A stretch of 6,445 bases of DNA, from assembly GCA_947453875.1 (NCBI GenBank), contig CANGIH010000152.1, positions 1-6,445 of the forward strand. Reading direction: 5' to 3'. The translations under genes and the position numbers were made by a program. The DNA comes from Planctomycetaceae bacterium (lineage in GTDB: Bacteria > Planctomycetota > Planctomycetia > Pirellulales > UBA1268). How positions within the stretch are numbered: the stretch's first letter is position 1; the number at the start of each line of letters is the position of its first letter. Shown piece after piece: positions 1 through 6,364 of the stretch. The notes beneath the pieces are model-generated. The model worked only from the letters and a program-made list of their open reading frames with translations. It did no database searches and was not told where the DNA came from.

Positions 1-861
1 CGCGAGATGCCGATCGTCGCGGGCAACGACATCGGGACCGTTCCGCTCCCGTCGCTGGTCGAGGTTGCGGTGGCCGCGATCGTCGCCATGGGGATCTTCT
101 ACCTCCACCTCGAGGTCGACCGCACCGTTGGCTTCCTTCATATGCCACTTCGCCTGCCGATGCTCACGATCCTCTGGATCGGCGGGGCGATGTTCCTCTT
201 CAGCCGGATCCGGGCGTGGGGGGAGGCGATCGGGATTCCCCTCTTCGTCGCCGCGGTCGCCGCCGTGCTCCTCAAAGTCTTCCTGTGGGATCTGCCGTCT
301 TGGGGGCTCGCCCCTGATTTCGTCTATGCCGGAGCCTGGACAGGCCACGCGGCCCTCATGCGGCTGGTCGATTTCGGGGCGGTCACCGGGTTCCTCGTCG
401 CAATCACCGCCCTGGCCACCACCTCCAAGCCACTCGCCACGCTCCGGAAGGTGTCGGCCGTCGCCGCCGTCGCCATGCTTCTCATCTGGAGCACCCTCGA
501 GGTCAACTCGTATCTCACCACCTTCGCCCCTGGCCTCCGTGCCGGCGGTGTGTCGATCACCTGGGCGCTGTTCGCCCTCGCCTTCCTCATCACCGGCATC
601 CGTTCTCGTCTGGCGGCCCTCCGATACTGCGGCCTCGCCCTGTTTGCAACAGTCGCGGTGAAGGTGTTCACCAGCGACCTCGACAGTCTCGACTCCTTCT
701 ACCGGATCGTCGCCTTCCTGATCCTCGGCGTTCTCCTCCTCCTCGGCTCCTTCTTCTACCTCCGCTTCCGCGAGACGTTTTCCGTTGGACCGCCGCCGTT
801 GGCGGGAGACGGTCCTGCACCGACCACCGCAGACCACCACGACACGGAGAACAACGCATGA
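1..861 (+). CDS. DUF2339 family multi-pass membrane protein, C-terminal part (5' end outside window)
   Basis: The frame is open from base 1, and an in-frame Met at base 7 is probably internal, because DUF2339 proteins are usually far longer (many hundreds of residues) than the 286 codons visible. Numbering from that Met, about eight hydrophobic segments are visible, near residues 17-36, 50-67, 75-94, 117-137, 149-165, 181-198, 206-222 and 232-252. The end of the family is recognisable: a segment with LRYCGLALFATVAVKVF, then a short D-rich linker, then YRIVAFLILGVLLLLGS and a basic YLRFRE boundary. A Pro/His/Asp-rich hydrophilic tail of about 30 residues closes the protein. Its stop codon overlaps the start of the DUF3999 gene (ATGA), a pairing known from other bacteria, which supports both assignments. 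The biochemical function of DUF2339 is unknown. An inner-membrane location is inferred from the hydrophobic pattern. Confidence 0.85.
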   Translation, partial: REMPIVAGNDIGTVPLPSLVEVAVAAIVAMGIFYLHLEVDRTVGFLHMPLRLPMLTILWIGGAMFLFSRIRAWGEAIGIPLFVAAVAAVLLKVFLWDLPSWGLAPDFVYAGAWTGHAALMRLVDFGAVTGFLVAITALATTSKPLATLRKVSAVAAVAMLLIWSTLEVNSYLTTFAPGLRAGGVSITWALFALAFLITGIRSRLAALRYCGLALFATVAVKVFTSDLDSLDSFYRIVAFLILGVLLLLGSFFYLRFRETFSVGPPPLAGDGPAPTTADHHDTENNA

Positions 862-2291
862 CCCGCCATCCTGTCCTCTTCCGGTTCCTTGTCATGGCCC
901 TGACCTCGCTCGAACTGCACCACGCCGACGCCGCTCCGGTCGATCAGCTCCGCTATCGGCGCCCGATCAGTGTCGACGCCGCCGGGGGGGAGGAGCTTGT
1001 CGCCTTCCGCCTCGATGCCCCGGTCGCCGCGGCGACTGAAATCGGCTTTCCCGACATCCGCGTCATCGACGGCGCCGGGCAGGAGGTGTCGCGGATCATC
1101 CGTCGGGCGAGCGTCGTGAAGCTGCGGAGCGTGAGACGGTTGTTCCCTGTCGAGCAACCGCGGCTCAAGCCGCTTCCCGGCGGTGGCCTCGAAATCGAGT
1201 TCAGCATTGACCCGGAAAAACAACCTTTCTCGATCGATGGATTCCGGGTCGAGACACCGCTTCGCAACTTCGAGCAGCGCGTCCAGGTGCATCGGCTCGA
1301 CGAGGCCGGTCTCTGGCAGCCGGTCGGCGACGACACCCTCCTCTTCGACTATTCCCAGTACATGGATACGCGCCAACTCGACGTGTCCTTGCCGAAGGAG
1401 CCGCGATACCCCGCCGGCGGGACCTGGAGAATCACCGTCGACGAGCCGACGATCGAGCAGCAGTCGACCCTCTCCGAGGTCGTCCGTACGCTCGAAGGGA
1501 ATGCCGAGAGGAGTCGGCAGGAGAAGACGGTCGTCGTCCGTCAGCCGTTCCGGATCGATTCGATCCAGGTTTGGCACACCGACGACGCAGCCGAGATCAA
1601 GGTCGCCGAAGGCATCGAGATGCCGATCGGGGAATTCCGCGTCAAGAATGAGCCGAATGAGAAGCGGACGCGGGTGCTTGTAACGAGCGGTCGGGAACCG
1701 CTCTCCAGCTTGCGGCTCTCGGTCGCCGACCGCAATTTCGGCAGGCCTGCACGGGTGGAGCGCTCCCTGCCCGAGCCGAGGAATCGTGAAGCCGGTGGCC
1801 GCCCACGGCAAGTGCTCGGGTCTGCCTGGATCCACCGCATCGATCTCCGCGGCATCCGTTCCGAGGAGCTTGCCATCACGATCCCGGAGTCTCGTGACGC
1901 TGCCTATGAGATCGTGATCGACAACGCCGACAGCCAGCCGCTCGACATCACCGGCGTGAGCGCCGTCGGCCCGGCCTACGAGGTCGTGTTTCTCGCTCGG
2001 CAGGGGAACGTCTACCGGCTCGCCTATGGCGCCGGGAACGCCGAGGATGGTCCCTTCCCGGCGCCGCACTACGACACGGTGGCGATCGACGCCGCCCTTG
2101 CCGCCGGGAAGCTGCCGCTGGAGGGAGCGCTCGGGGAGGTCGAGGAGGTTCCCTTCGAGGCTCCAACGCGGCCGTGGCTCGCCCGGCTGCTGGGCAACCC
2201 GTGGCTGATCGGCGGGACGATTCTCCTTCTCGCTGCGCTCCTCGGAGTGTCGCTGTTCTCGGCGGCCAAACGACTCGACACCAAGGAGTAG
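858..2291 (+). CDS. DUF3999 family exported, membrane-anchored protein
   Basis: This is a complete 477-residue protein. The start is supported by the ATGA overlap with the upstream stop and by a Shine-Dalgarno-like GGAGA at 846-850, seven bases before the ATG. Residues 1-25 look like a signal peptide: basic start, hydrophobic FLVMALTSL core, and a likely signal peptidase I site A23-D24-A25 before A26-P27. The mature part opens with YRRPISVDAAGGEELVAFRL, resembling the N-terminal region of DUF3999, followed by a long beta-rich, charged segment. One hydrophobic segment lies near residues 448-469, followed by a short basic KRLDTKE tail. The expected topology is a large periplasmic domain tethered by a C-terminal helix, with the tail in the cytoplasm. 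DUF3999 genes are commonly found beside DUF2339 genes, so the two products probably act together in the envelope, but no activity is known. The gene has a run of seven G at 984-990. Confidence 0.85.
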   Translation: MTRHPVLFRFLVMALTSLELHHADAAPVDQLRYRRPISVDAAGGEELVAFRLDAPVAAATEIGFPDIRVIDGAGQEVSRIIRRASVVKLRSVRRLFPVEQPRLKPLPGGGLEIEFSIDPEKQPFSIDGFRVETPLRNFEQRVQVHRLDEAGLWQPVGDDTLLFDYSQYMDTRQLDVSLPKEPRYPAGGTWRITVDEPTIEQQSTLSEVVRTLEGNAERSRQEKTVVVRQPFRIDSIQVWHTDDAAEIKVAEGIEMPIGEFRVKNEPNEKRTRVLVTSGREPLSSLRLSVADRNFGRPARVERSLPEPRNREAGGRPRQVLGSAWIHRIDLRGIRSEELAITIPESRDAAYEIVIDNADSQPLDITGVSAVGPAYEVVFLARQGNVYRLAYGAGNAEDGPFPAPHYDTVAIDAALAAGKLPLEGALGEVEEVPFEAPTRPWLARLLGNPWLIGGTILLLAALLGVSLFSAAKRLDTKE

Positions 2292-2292
2292 G

Positions 2293-2619
2293 TCAGACGG
2301 TCTGCCGAAAGGCCGGGAGGACGGCGAAGTCGAAGACCACAACGCGCGCAAGACAAGGAACGACGATCGCCTTGACGCGCTCGTGCTCCGGGTGGGGGAG
2401 GTAGGTGTCGCGGGCCGCGGCGTTTTCAAACGTCATGATGAAGCCATGGGTGAACCCATCGTCGAGCCCCTCGGGGCTGTCGTACGCTCCGTGCACCATG
2501 TCGAGGAGTCCCGGGATCCTCCCCACCATCGCCCGCATCTCGGCGAAGCAGTGGTCGATCTGTGCGGGATCGATCCCCGGCTTGAAGGAGAAGACCCCGA
2601 AATGCTTGACCTGTGACAT
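2293..2619 (-). CDS. Dabb (stress-responsive alpha/beta-barrel) domain protein
   Basis: This is a complete 108-residue protein, the normal size for a single Dabb domain, a dimeric ferredoxin-like alpha/beta barrel. It opens with a beta strand containing VKHFGVFSFKPG. A helix follows with FAEMRAMVGRIPGLLD, then FTHGFIMTFENAAARDTY, then the conserved-looking YLPHPEH at residues 73-79, and a final strand VVVFDF. This strand-helix-strand order with a Y..H..H motif is typical of the family. Family members range from plant stress-induced proteins to small cyclases and degradation enzymes, so the substrate cannot be named. No strong Shine-Dalgarno sequence precedes the ATG. It lies 102 bp downstream of ppc on the same strand and may have its own promoter. 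Its stop codon is one base from the stop of the opposing DUF3999 gene. Confidence 0.85.
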   Translation of the reverse strand: MSQVKHFGVFSFKPGIDPAQIDHCFAEMRAMVGRIPGLLDMVHGAYDSPEGLDDGFTHGFIMTFENAAARDTYLPHPEHERVKAIVVPCLARVVVFDFAVLPAFRQTV

Positions 2620-2674
2620 CGGGCGTTCCCGGAGAGGTTCGGCGGGTGGAGCGAAAGGGGACGCAACTCCGCTG

Positions 2675-2680
2675 ATGATA
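2675..2680 (-). promoter_or_regulatory. Possible -10 element for the Dabb gene
   Basis: Read on the minus strand this is TATCAT, five of six matches to the sigma-70 -10 consensus, in the 102-bp gap between the end of ppc and the Dabb start. It would give a leader of roughly 50 bases. No convincing -35 hexamer is visible at the expected spacing, so read-through from ppc is an equally good explanation for Dabb expression. Confidence 0.3.
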
Positions 2681-2721
2681 CCGCTCGGAGCGTCGGCGGT
2701 GGCCCCTCGTCCGGCGGGGGA

Positions 2722-5535
2722 TCAGCCCGTTGTCCGCATTCCCGCGGCGATTCCCTGGACGCACAGCCGCAACAGACCCCGGTGCTCGTCCGGGGATGGG
2801 GCCGTGGCGAGGTCCGCGGTCGCCCGGCGACGGCGCATGAACTCGATCTGGATGAGATTGAGCGGGTCGACGAAGGGATTCCGCATCTCGATCGAGCGGC
2901 GGAACCAGGGGGTGGTGGCAAGCAGTTCGCCGCCGCCGACGATGTCGAGGATCCCCTGGCGGGCCCGATCGCGCTCGGCGGCGATCCGCTGCCAGATCCG
3001 GCGGCGGACGTCGGAATCGTCGGCGAGCTCGGAATAGCGCTGCGCGATCGCCATGTCGGCCTTTGCCAGAGCGAGCGTGGCATTGTCGATCGTCGCCTGG
3101 AAGAAGGGCCAAAGCCGGTACATGTCGTGGATCCGCTGCCAGCCATGCCGGTCGTCGTATTTCACCTCCGTCAGCGCCGTCCCCAGGCCGTACCAGGCAG
3201 GGATCATGCATCGGCTCTGCGTCCAGGCGAACACCCAGGGGATCGCGCGGAGGTCGTCGAGCGACCGGCCGGCGTCGCCCCGTCGTCGCGATGGACGCGA
3301 TCCGATGGGAAGATTCTCGATCTCCTCGATCGGTGTCGTCTGCTCGAAGTAACCGATGAATCCGGGCTGGTCGACCAGTTCACGGTAGACCGCGTACGAC
3401 CGGGCCGCCATTTTCTCCAGTAAGTCGGTCCATTCGGGCCTGGGGGTCGTTTTCCGCGTCGTCGAGGCCATGAGTGTGGCCCAGGTCACCTGCTCGAGAT
3501 GGCGGCCGGCGATCTGGGCGTCGTCGTAGCGTTCCGCGAGCACCTCCCCCTGCTCGGTGAGCCGGAGGCTGCCATCGAGTGATTCCGATGGCAGCGAGAG
3601 GATGCCGCGGGCGGCCGGGCCGCCACCGCGGCCGAGGGATCCCCCTCGCCCATGGAAGAAGGTGAGCTTCACCCCGCGGGCTGCGGCCGCCTCGTGGAGC
3701 CGTTCCTGGGCTGCCTGCAGCCCCCAGCAGGCGGCGAGGTAGCCACCATCTTTCGTGCTGTCGGAGTAGCCCACCATCACCACCTGCCGGCGTCCCCGAC
3801 CGGCGAGATGGGATGCATACTCCGGTTGATCGAGGATCGCGGCGAGCGTCTCGTGGCCGTGGGCGAGGTCGTTGATCTTCTCGAGCAACGGCACGACCGC
3901 GATGTCGGTGGCGGCGACCGGTTCCCCCTTCTCCCGGGCCGCAGCCTGTGCCTGCCGCCACAGCCAGAGGACCGTGAGCACGTCGGCGGGGGTCCGCGTC
4001 AGGCTGACGATCGCGCCGCCGAGGCACTCGGGGCCGAACCGCACGCTCGCCCGGTGAAGCAGACTGAACAGCCGCAGTGTGTCGAGGGCGAGCGGATCGA
4101 GGCGATCTTCAGGGATCGTCCCCACCCCTCCGAGGGAAGCGGCGAGGATCGCCACCCGTCCCTCCGGATCGGCAGCTTCGTACGCCCCCTCCGGGCAGAT
4201 GCCGGCCGCAGCGAGGATCTGCCCCATGATCCCCTCGTAGGCCCGCGCATCCTGGCGGACGTCGAGACGGGTCATGTGAAGGCCGAAGGTTCGCACCAGA
4301 TCGAGCCAGCGCCGGGGCGCCGAGTCCCCCTGGAGAAGCCGGTCGCTGGCGAGGGCTTCAAGGAGCCGCTCCGCATCGGTGATGAAGGCGGCATGCGAGG
4401 GGTAGGCGGCGGGAGGCGAGGCATCTTCGTCGAGCCGCACACGCCGCGAGGCCTCGAGACGGAAGCGGATCATCCGTACCCAACGTCTGTAGATCTCGTG
4501 GGGGGCGATCGCTTCCAGCGCCGTTGCCAGTCCGGCATGCTCGTCGACAAGCGCGGCGAGCCGCGCCGCCAGCGGGCTGGATCCGGCGGCGAGCTCCTCC
4601 GAGGCGGTGAGCAGGTCGTGGAGATGGTCGCACTGCTCGAGGTGCCTGTCGACGGCCTCCTCACGCATCCGTTGGAGCGTCTGTCTGGTGATGTCGGCGG
4701 TCACGAACGGATTGCCGTCCCGATCGCCCCCCATCCACGATCCGAAGGAGAGGAAGGCCGGCACATCGGGGAGCTCGCCTGGATACCACTCGGCGAGACC
4801 ACGGCGGAGTGATTCGTAGACTCCCGGCACCGCCTCCCACAACCGCGGCATGAGCGACAGCCCGCGTTCCACTTCGTCCAAGACGCTTGGCCGCGTCGGC
4901 CTGAGGAAGGCGGTCTGCCAGAGGACGGCCAGCTCCCCGTGGATGTCGGCCTCGAGCCTGGCACGCTCCCGCGGCAGAAGGTCGTCTCGATCGAGTTCCT
5001 GGAGGGCATGCCGCATGCGTCGGAGCTTCGAGCGGATCGAACGCCGTTTCGCCTCGCTGGGGTGAGCGGTGAACACGAGTTCGACCGAGAGGCGCTCGAG
5101 TGCCGCGGCCACCTCGCCAGATCGGAAGCCGAGCGCCTTCAACTCCCCGATGGCGGCCGACGGCGACTCGGCCGGCGGCTCCGGATGCCGCTGCTGCTCC
5201 CGCTCACGGAGGACGCGCACCCGCTGACGGTCTTCGGCGATGTTGGCCAGATCGAAGTAGATCGAGAACGCTTCGGCGACGAGCCTCGCCCGGGGGGCGT
5301 CGAGCCCCTCGATACATTCGGCCAGTGCCGCCTCGGCCCCCTGTTTGCCCGCCCGCCGCTCATGCGAAAGCGATCGGATCCATTCCACGAGCCGGGCCAC
5401 GTCGTCTCCCGCCTGTTCGACGATCACCTGTCCGAGGAGGGAATCGAGGAGCCGGACGTCGCGGAGCAGGAGGGCATCGTCAGCCACGGGGCAGATTCCG
5501 GAGCGGGGTGCAGGGCAGAGGTCTGAATCCCCCAT
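2722..5535 (-). CDS. ppc: Phosphoenolpyruvate carboxylase
   Basis: The enzyme makes oxaloacetate from PEP and bicarbonate (cytosolic, anaplerotic, Mg-dependent). The product is 937 residues from the chosen ATG, normal for bacterial PEPC. Family motifs occur in order: FTAHPSEAKRR at 155-165 with the catalytic His at 158 (Ser replaces the usual Thr of HPTE); SWMGGDRDGNP at 266-276; VMVGYSDSTKDGG at 586-598; FHGRGGSLGRGGGP at 627-640; TEQGE at 660-664; NLPIGSRPSRR at 741-751; LAKAD near 823-827; MRNPFVDPLN near 884-893; and the C-terminal GIAAGMRTTG. The catalytic set looks intact. The frame stays open 74 codons further upstream, to an ATG at 5757, but that stretch is Pro/Arg-rich, has no family similarity that I can see and would cover the divergent promoter region, so 5535 is preferred. 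A clear Shine-Dalgarno sequence is lacking; a GTG at about codon 17 is another possible start. The inhibitor-site Asn near the C-terminus appears to be Thr. Confidence 0.97.
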   Translation of the reverse strand: MGDSDLCPAPRSGICPVADDALLLRDVRLLDSLLGQVIVEQAGDDVARLVEWIRSLSHERRAGKQGAEAALAECIEGLDAPRARLVAEAFSIYFDLANIAEDRQRVRVLREREQQRHPEPPAESPSAAIGELKALGFRSGEVAAALERLSVELVFTAHPSEAKRRSIRSKLRRMRHALQELDRDDLLPRERARLEADIHGELAVLWQTAFLRPTRPSVLDEVERGLSLMPRLWEAVPGVYESLRRGLAEWYPGELPDVPAFLSFGSWMGGDRDGNPFVTADITRQTLQRMREEAVDRHLEQCDHLHDLLTASEELAAGSSPLAARLAALVDEHAGLATALEAIAPHEIYRRWVRMIRFRLEASRRVRLDEDASPPAAYPSHAAFITDAERLLEALASDRLLQGDSAPRRWLDLVRTFGLHMTRLDVRQDARAYEGIMGQILAAAGICPEGAYEAADPEGRVAILAASLGGVGTIPEDRLDPLALDTLRLFSLLHRASVRFGPECLGGAIVSLTRTPADVLTVLWLWRQAQAAAREKGEPVAATDIAVVPLLEKINDLAHGHETLAAILDQPEYASHLAGRGRRQVVMVGYSDSTKDGGYLAACWGLQAAQERLHEAAAARGVKLTFFHGRGGSLGRGGGPAARGILSLPSESLDGSLRLTEQGEVLAERYDDAQIAGRHLEQVTWATLMASTTRKTTPRPEWTDLLEKMAARSYAVYRELVDQPGFIGYFEQTTPIEEIENLPIGSRPSRRRGDAGRSLDDLRAIPWVFAWTQSRCMIPAWYGLGTALTEVKYDDRHGWQRIHDMYRLWPFFQATIDNATLALAKADMAIAQRYSELADDSDVRRRIWQRIAAERDRARQGILDIVGGGELLATTPWFRRSIEMRNPFVDPLNLIQIEFMRRRRATADLATAPSPDEHRGLLRLCVQGIAAGMRTTG

Positions 5536-5577
5536 GGAAACAGCAAACCCTGCGCCGGGCAACCTCCCGATTCGTGC

Positions 5578-5639
5578 AGGCTGCAGGGAGGGCCTGTTTT
5601 CACTAGCATGGATGTGTTTCGTGGGTCGAGGCTGCAGGG
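5578..5639. repeat. 11-bp direct repeat flanking the candidate ppc promoter
   Basis: AGGCTGCAGGG occurs at 5578-5588 and again at 5629-5639, in the same orientation with a period of 51 bp, close to five helical turns. Each copy contains the palindrome CTGCAG and is followed by further G-rich sequence. The pair brackets the candidate ppc promoter, so a regulator binding site is possible; chance recurrence in G-rich DNA is the alternative. Confidence 0.4.
5600..5629 (-). promoter_or_regulatory. Weak candidate promoter for ppc
   Basis: On the minus strand a TCGACC (5624-5629, four of six matches to TTGACA) is followed after 18 bases by TAGTGA (5600-5605) preceded by TGC, an imperfect extended -10. 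It would start transcription about 60 bases before the ppc ATG. The match is weak, and in GC-rich DNA such hits arise by chance. Confidence 0.2.
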
Positions 5640-5676
5640 GGGCGAGGCGGCGGGGAGGGGGAGCGGCTGACCCTGT

Positions 5677-5695
5677 GAGGGCAGGGCATGCCCTC
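5677..5695. promoter_or_regulatory. Palindrome / hairpin in the ppc divergent intergenic region
   Basis: AGGGCATGCCCT at 5683-5694 is a perfect 12-bp palindrome. An overlapping longer arrangement pairs GAGGGC (5677-5682) with GCCCTC (5690-5695) around a 7-base loop. It lies about 50 bp upstream of the -10-like element of the plus-strand membrane gene and upstream of ppc, so it is more likely to act as a DNA-level operator, if anything, than as a terminator. No T-tract follows. Confidence 0.35.
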
Positions 5696-5742
5696 TCTTC
5701 AGGCATCGCATCCGAGTGGCGACTGTCGAGGATCGGCCGACT

Positions 5743-5750
5743 GCTACACT
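5743..5750 (+). promoter_or_regulatory. Extended -10-like element upstream of the membrane protein gene
   Basis: TGCTACACT (TGn plus TACACT; the TGn begins at 5742) fits an extended -10 motif. Transcription would start near 5757, giving a leader of about 26 bases that still includes the ribosome binding site. A CTGTCG at 5723-5728, 16 bases upstream, is only a poor -35 match. A near-identical element precedes the next gene. Confidence 0.45.
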
Positions 5751-5771
5751 TCCACACCGTCGAAGCGGCGT

Positions 5772-5777
5772 GGGAGG
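5772..5777 (+). promoter_or_regulatory. Ribosome binding site for the membrane protein gene
   Basis: GGGAGG, part of GGGAGGAG, lies five bases before the ATG at 5783 and supports that start. A second ATG at 5822 is also preceded by a purine-rich GGGGAGGAC (5804-5812) at nine bases, so the start is not settled. Confidence 0.55.
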
Positions 5778-5782
5778 AGCAG

Positions 5783-6286
5783 ATGGTCGGGCCGATCGCG
5801 GATGGGGAGGACGGGGGGGAAATGCCTTCGCCACGGGGCGACTTCCGGCCTGATGCGGCCTGGCAATTGGCGGCTCTGTGCGTGGCGCTGGTCGCCTGGG
5901 GCTGGCTCCTTTCGGGCCTCCGTCATCGTCCGACGGAGTTGGCCACCCTCGTGGCGGCGATTCCGATCCTCGCCATGGTCGGGCAGGGGATCGCCCGGTT
6001 TGCCGGTCCCTCCCGCTCCGTGGCCGGGGTGGCTGCCACGGCTGTCGTCGGTTTCACGGGTCTGATCATTCTCACTGGCGCCAATCCGCTGACGCTCCTC
6101 TGCTTCGCGTTCGGCCTCCTCAAGCCAGCCGCCTGGCAGGGGGATCACCTCCTCCTCCGCGTCATTCCGCTGGCGATGGTGGCGGCGCATCCTCTGCGAC
6201 CGTCGTGGCCGATGGCCGTCGTCTCGGCGCTGGGGGTCACCGCTTTTCTGGGAATCGCACTTTTGATCCTCGGGGTGGCCGCGTGA
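5783..6286 (+). CDS. Unrecognised multi-pass membrane protein
   Basis: This is a 167-residue protein from the ATG at 5783, or 154 residues from the ATG at 5822. I do not recognise the family. After a hydrophilic, Gly/Asp-rich N-terminus of about 25 residues, hydrophobic segments lie near residues 26-44, 52-73, 79-99, 101-117, 123-136 (short) and 143-166, suggesting five or six membrane passes. Loops are short, with LRHRP near 46-50 and HPLRPSWP near 136-143 as the main polar links. No catalytic motif or binding site is evident. Coding is supported by a Shine-Dalgarno sequence, an upstream -10-like element and a sustained hydrophobic pattern. The same frame runs open further upstream into the antisense of ppc, but that extension has no credible start. 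A G7 tract (5813-5819) lies between the two candidate starts. It sits between ppc (divergent) and a helicase gene, neither of which suggests a role. Confidence 0.75.
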   Translation: MVGPIADGEDGGEMPSPRGDFRPDAAWQLAALCVALVAWGWLLSGLRHRPTELATLVAAIPILAMVGQGIARFAGPSRSVAGVAATAVVGFTGLIILTGANPLTLLCFAFGLLKPAAWQGDHLLLRVIPLAMVAAHPLRPSWPMAVVSALGVTAFLGIALLILGVAA

Positions 6287-6300
6287 GCGACGGAAGTCGC
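6287..6300 (+). other. Hairpin with GGAA tetraloop directly after the stop codon
   Basis: GCGAC (6287-6291) and GTCGC (6296-6300) form a perfect five-pair stem closed by GGAA, a GNRA-type tetraloop. It begins at the base after the TGA of the membrane protein gene. It could stabilise the 3' end of that mRNA or form part of a terminator region; no T-tract follows it directly. Confidence 0.4.
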
Positions 6301-6333
6301 GGGGTGGTACACTCCCCGTCCCGCCTTCTTTTT
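6299..6333 (+). terminator. Possible weak terminator: GC hairpin with a distant T-rich tract
   Basis: CGGGG (6300-6304) pairs with CCCCG (6314-6318), with an extra G-T pair outside (6299/6319), around a nine-base loop. A T-rich TTCTTTTT follows at 6326-6333. The six-base gap between stem and T-tract makes this a poor intrinsic terminator, and the loop is the -10-like element annotated separately, so the two readings compete. Confidence 0.25.
6305..6313 (+). promoter_or_regulatory. Extended -10-like element upstream of the helicase gene
   Basis: TGGTACACT repeats the TGnTACACT pattern seen before the upstream membrane protein gene, differing only at the n position. Transcription would start near 6320, about 45 bases before the TTG start. 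No good -35 hexamer is visible. It lies exactly in the loop of the CGGGG/CCCCG inverted repeat. Confidence 0.4.
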
Positions 6334-6364
6334 CCCGCCAGCCCACCAACGATCGGCCCGCCTC

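Noticed and set aside
756..2429. A 557-codon open frame on the minus strand opposite the DUF3999 gene
   Set aside because: It covers the DUF3999 gene almost entirely, its product is Arg/Pro/Asp-rich without recognisable domains, and it also overlaps the Dabb gene and the end of the DUF2339 gene. Long antisense frames are expected in GC-rich coding DNA.
2683..2697. Possible terminator hairpin after ppc (CGCT/AGCG stem)
   Set aside because: Only four pairs with a three-base loop and no T-tract on the minus strand; too weak to call.
2620..2721. Small gene in the gap between ppc and the Dabb gene
   Set aside because: No open frame with a plausible start and ribosome binding site was seen; the gap is short and better explained as untranslated or promoter sequence.
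3652..4812. A 386-codon open frame on the plus strand inside ppc
   Set aside because: It is antisense to well-conserved PEPC motifs, has low-complexity Arg/Gly/Glu-rich composition and no upstream signals; a shadow of the ppc codon pattern.
5536..5757. N-terminal extension of ppc to an ATG at 5757
   Set aside because: The extra 74 residues are Pro/Arg-rich, lie upstream of the usual PEPC start and would occupy the divergent promoter region. Start at 5535 gives a normal family length.
5744..6349. A 201-codon minus-strand frame opposite the membrane protein gene
   Set aside because: Highly charged, Arg/Gly/Pro/Glu-rich product with no domain; the plus-strand frame shows coherent membrane segments and start signals instead.
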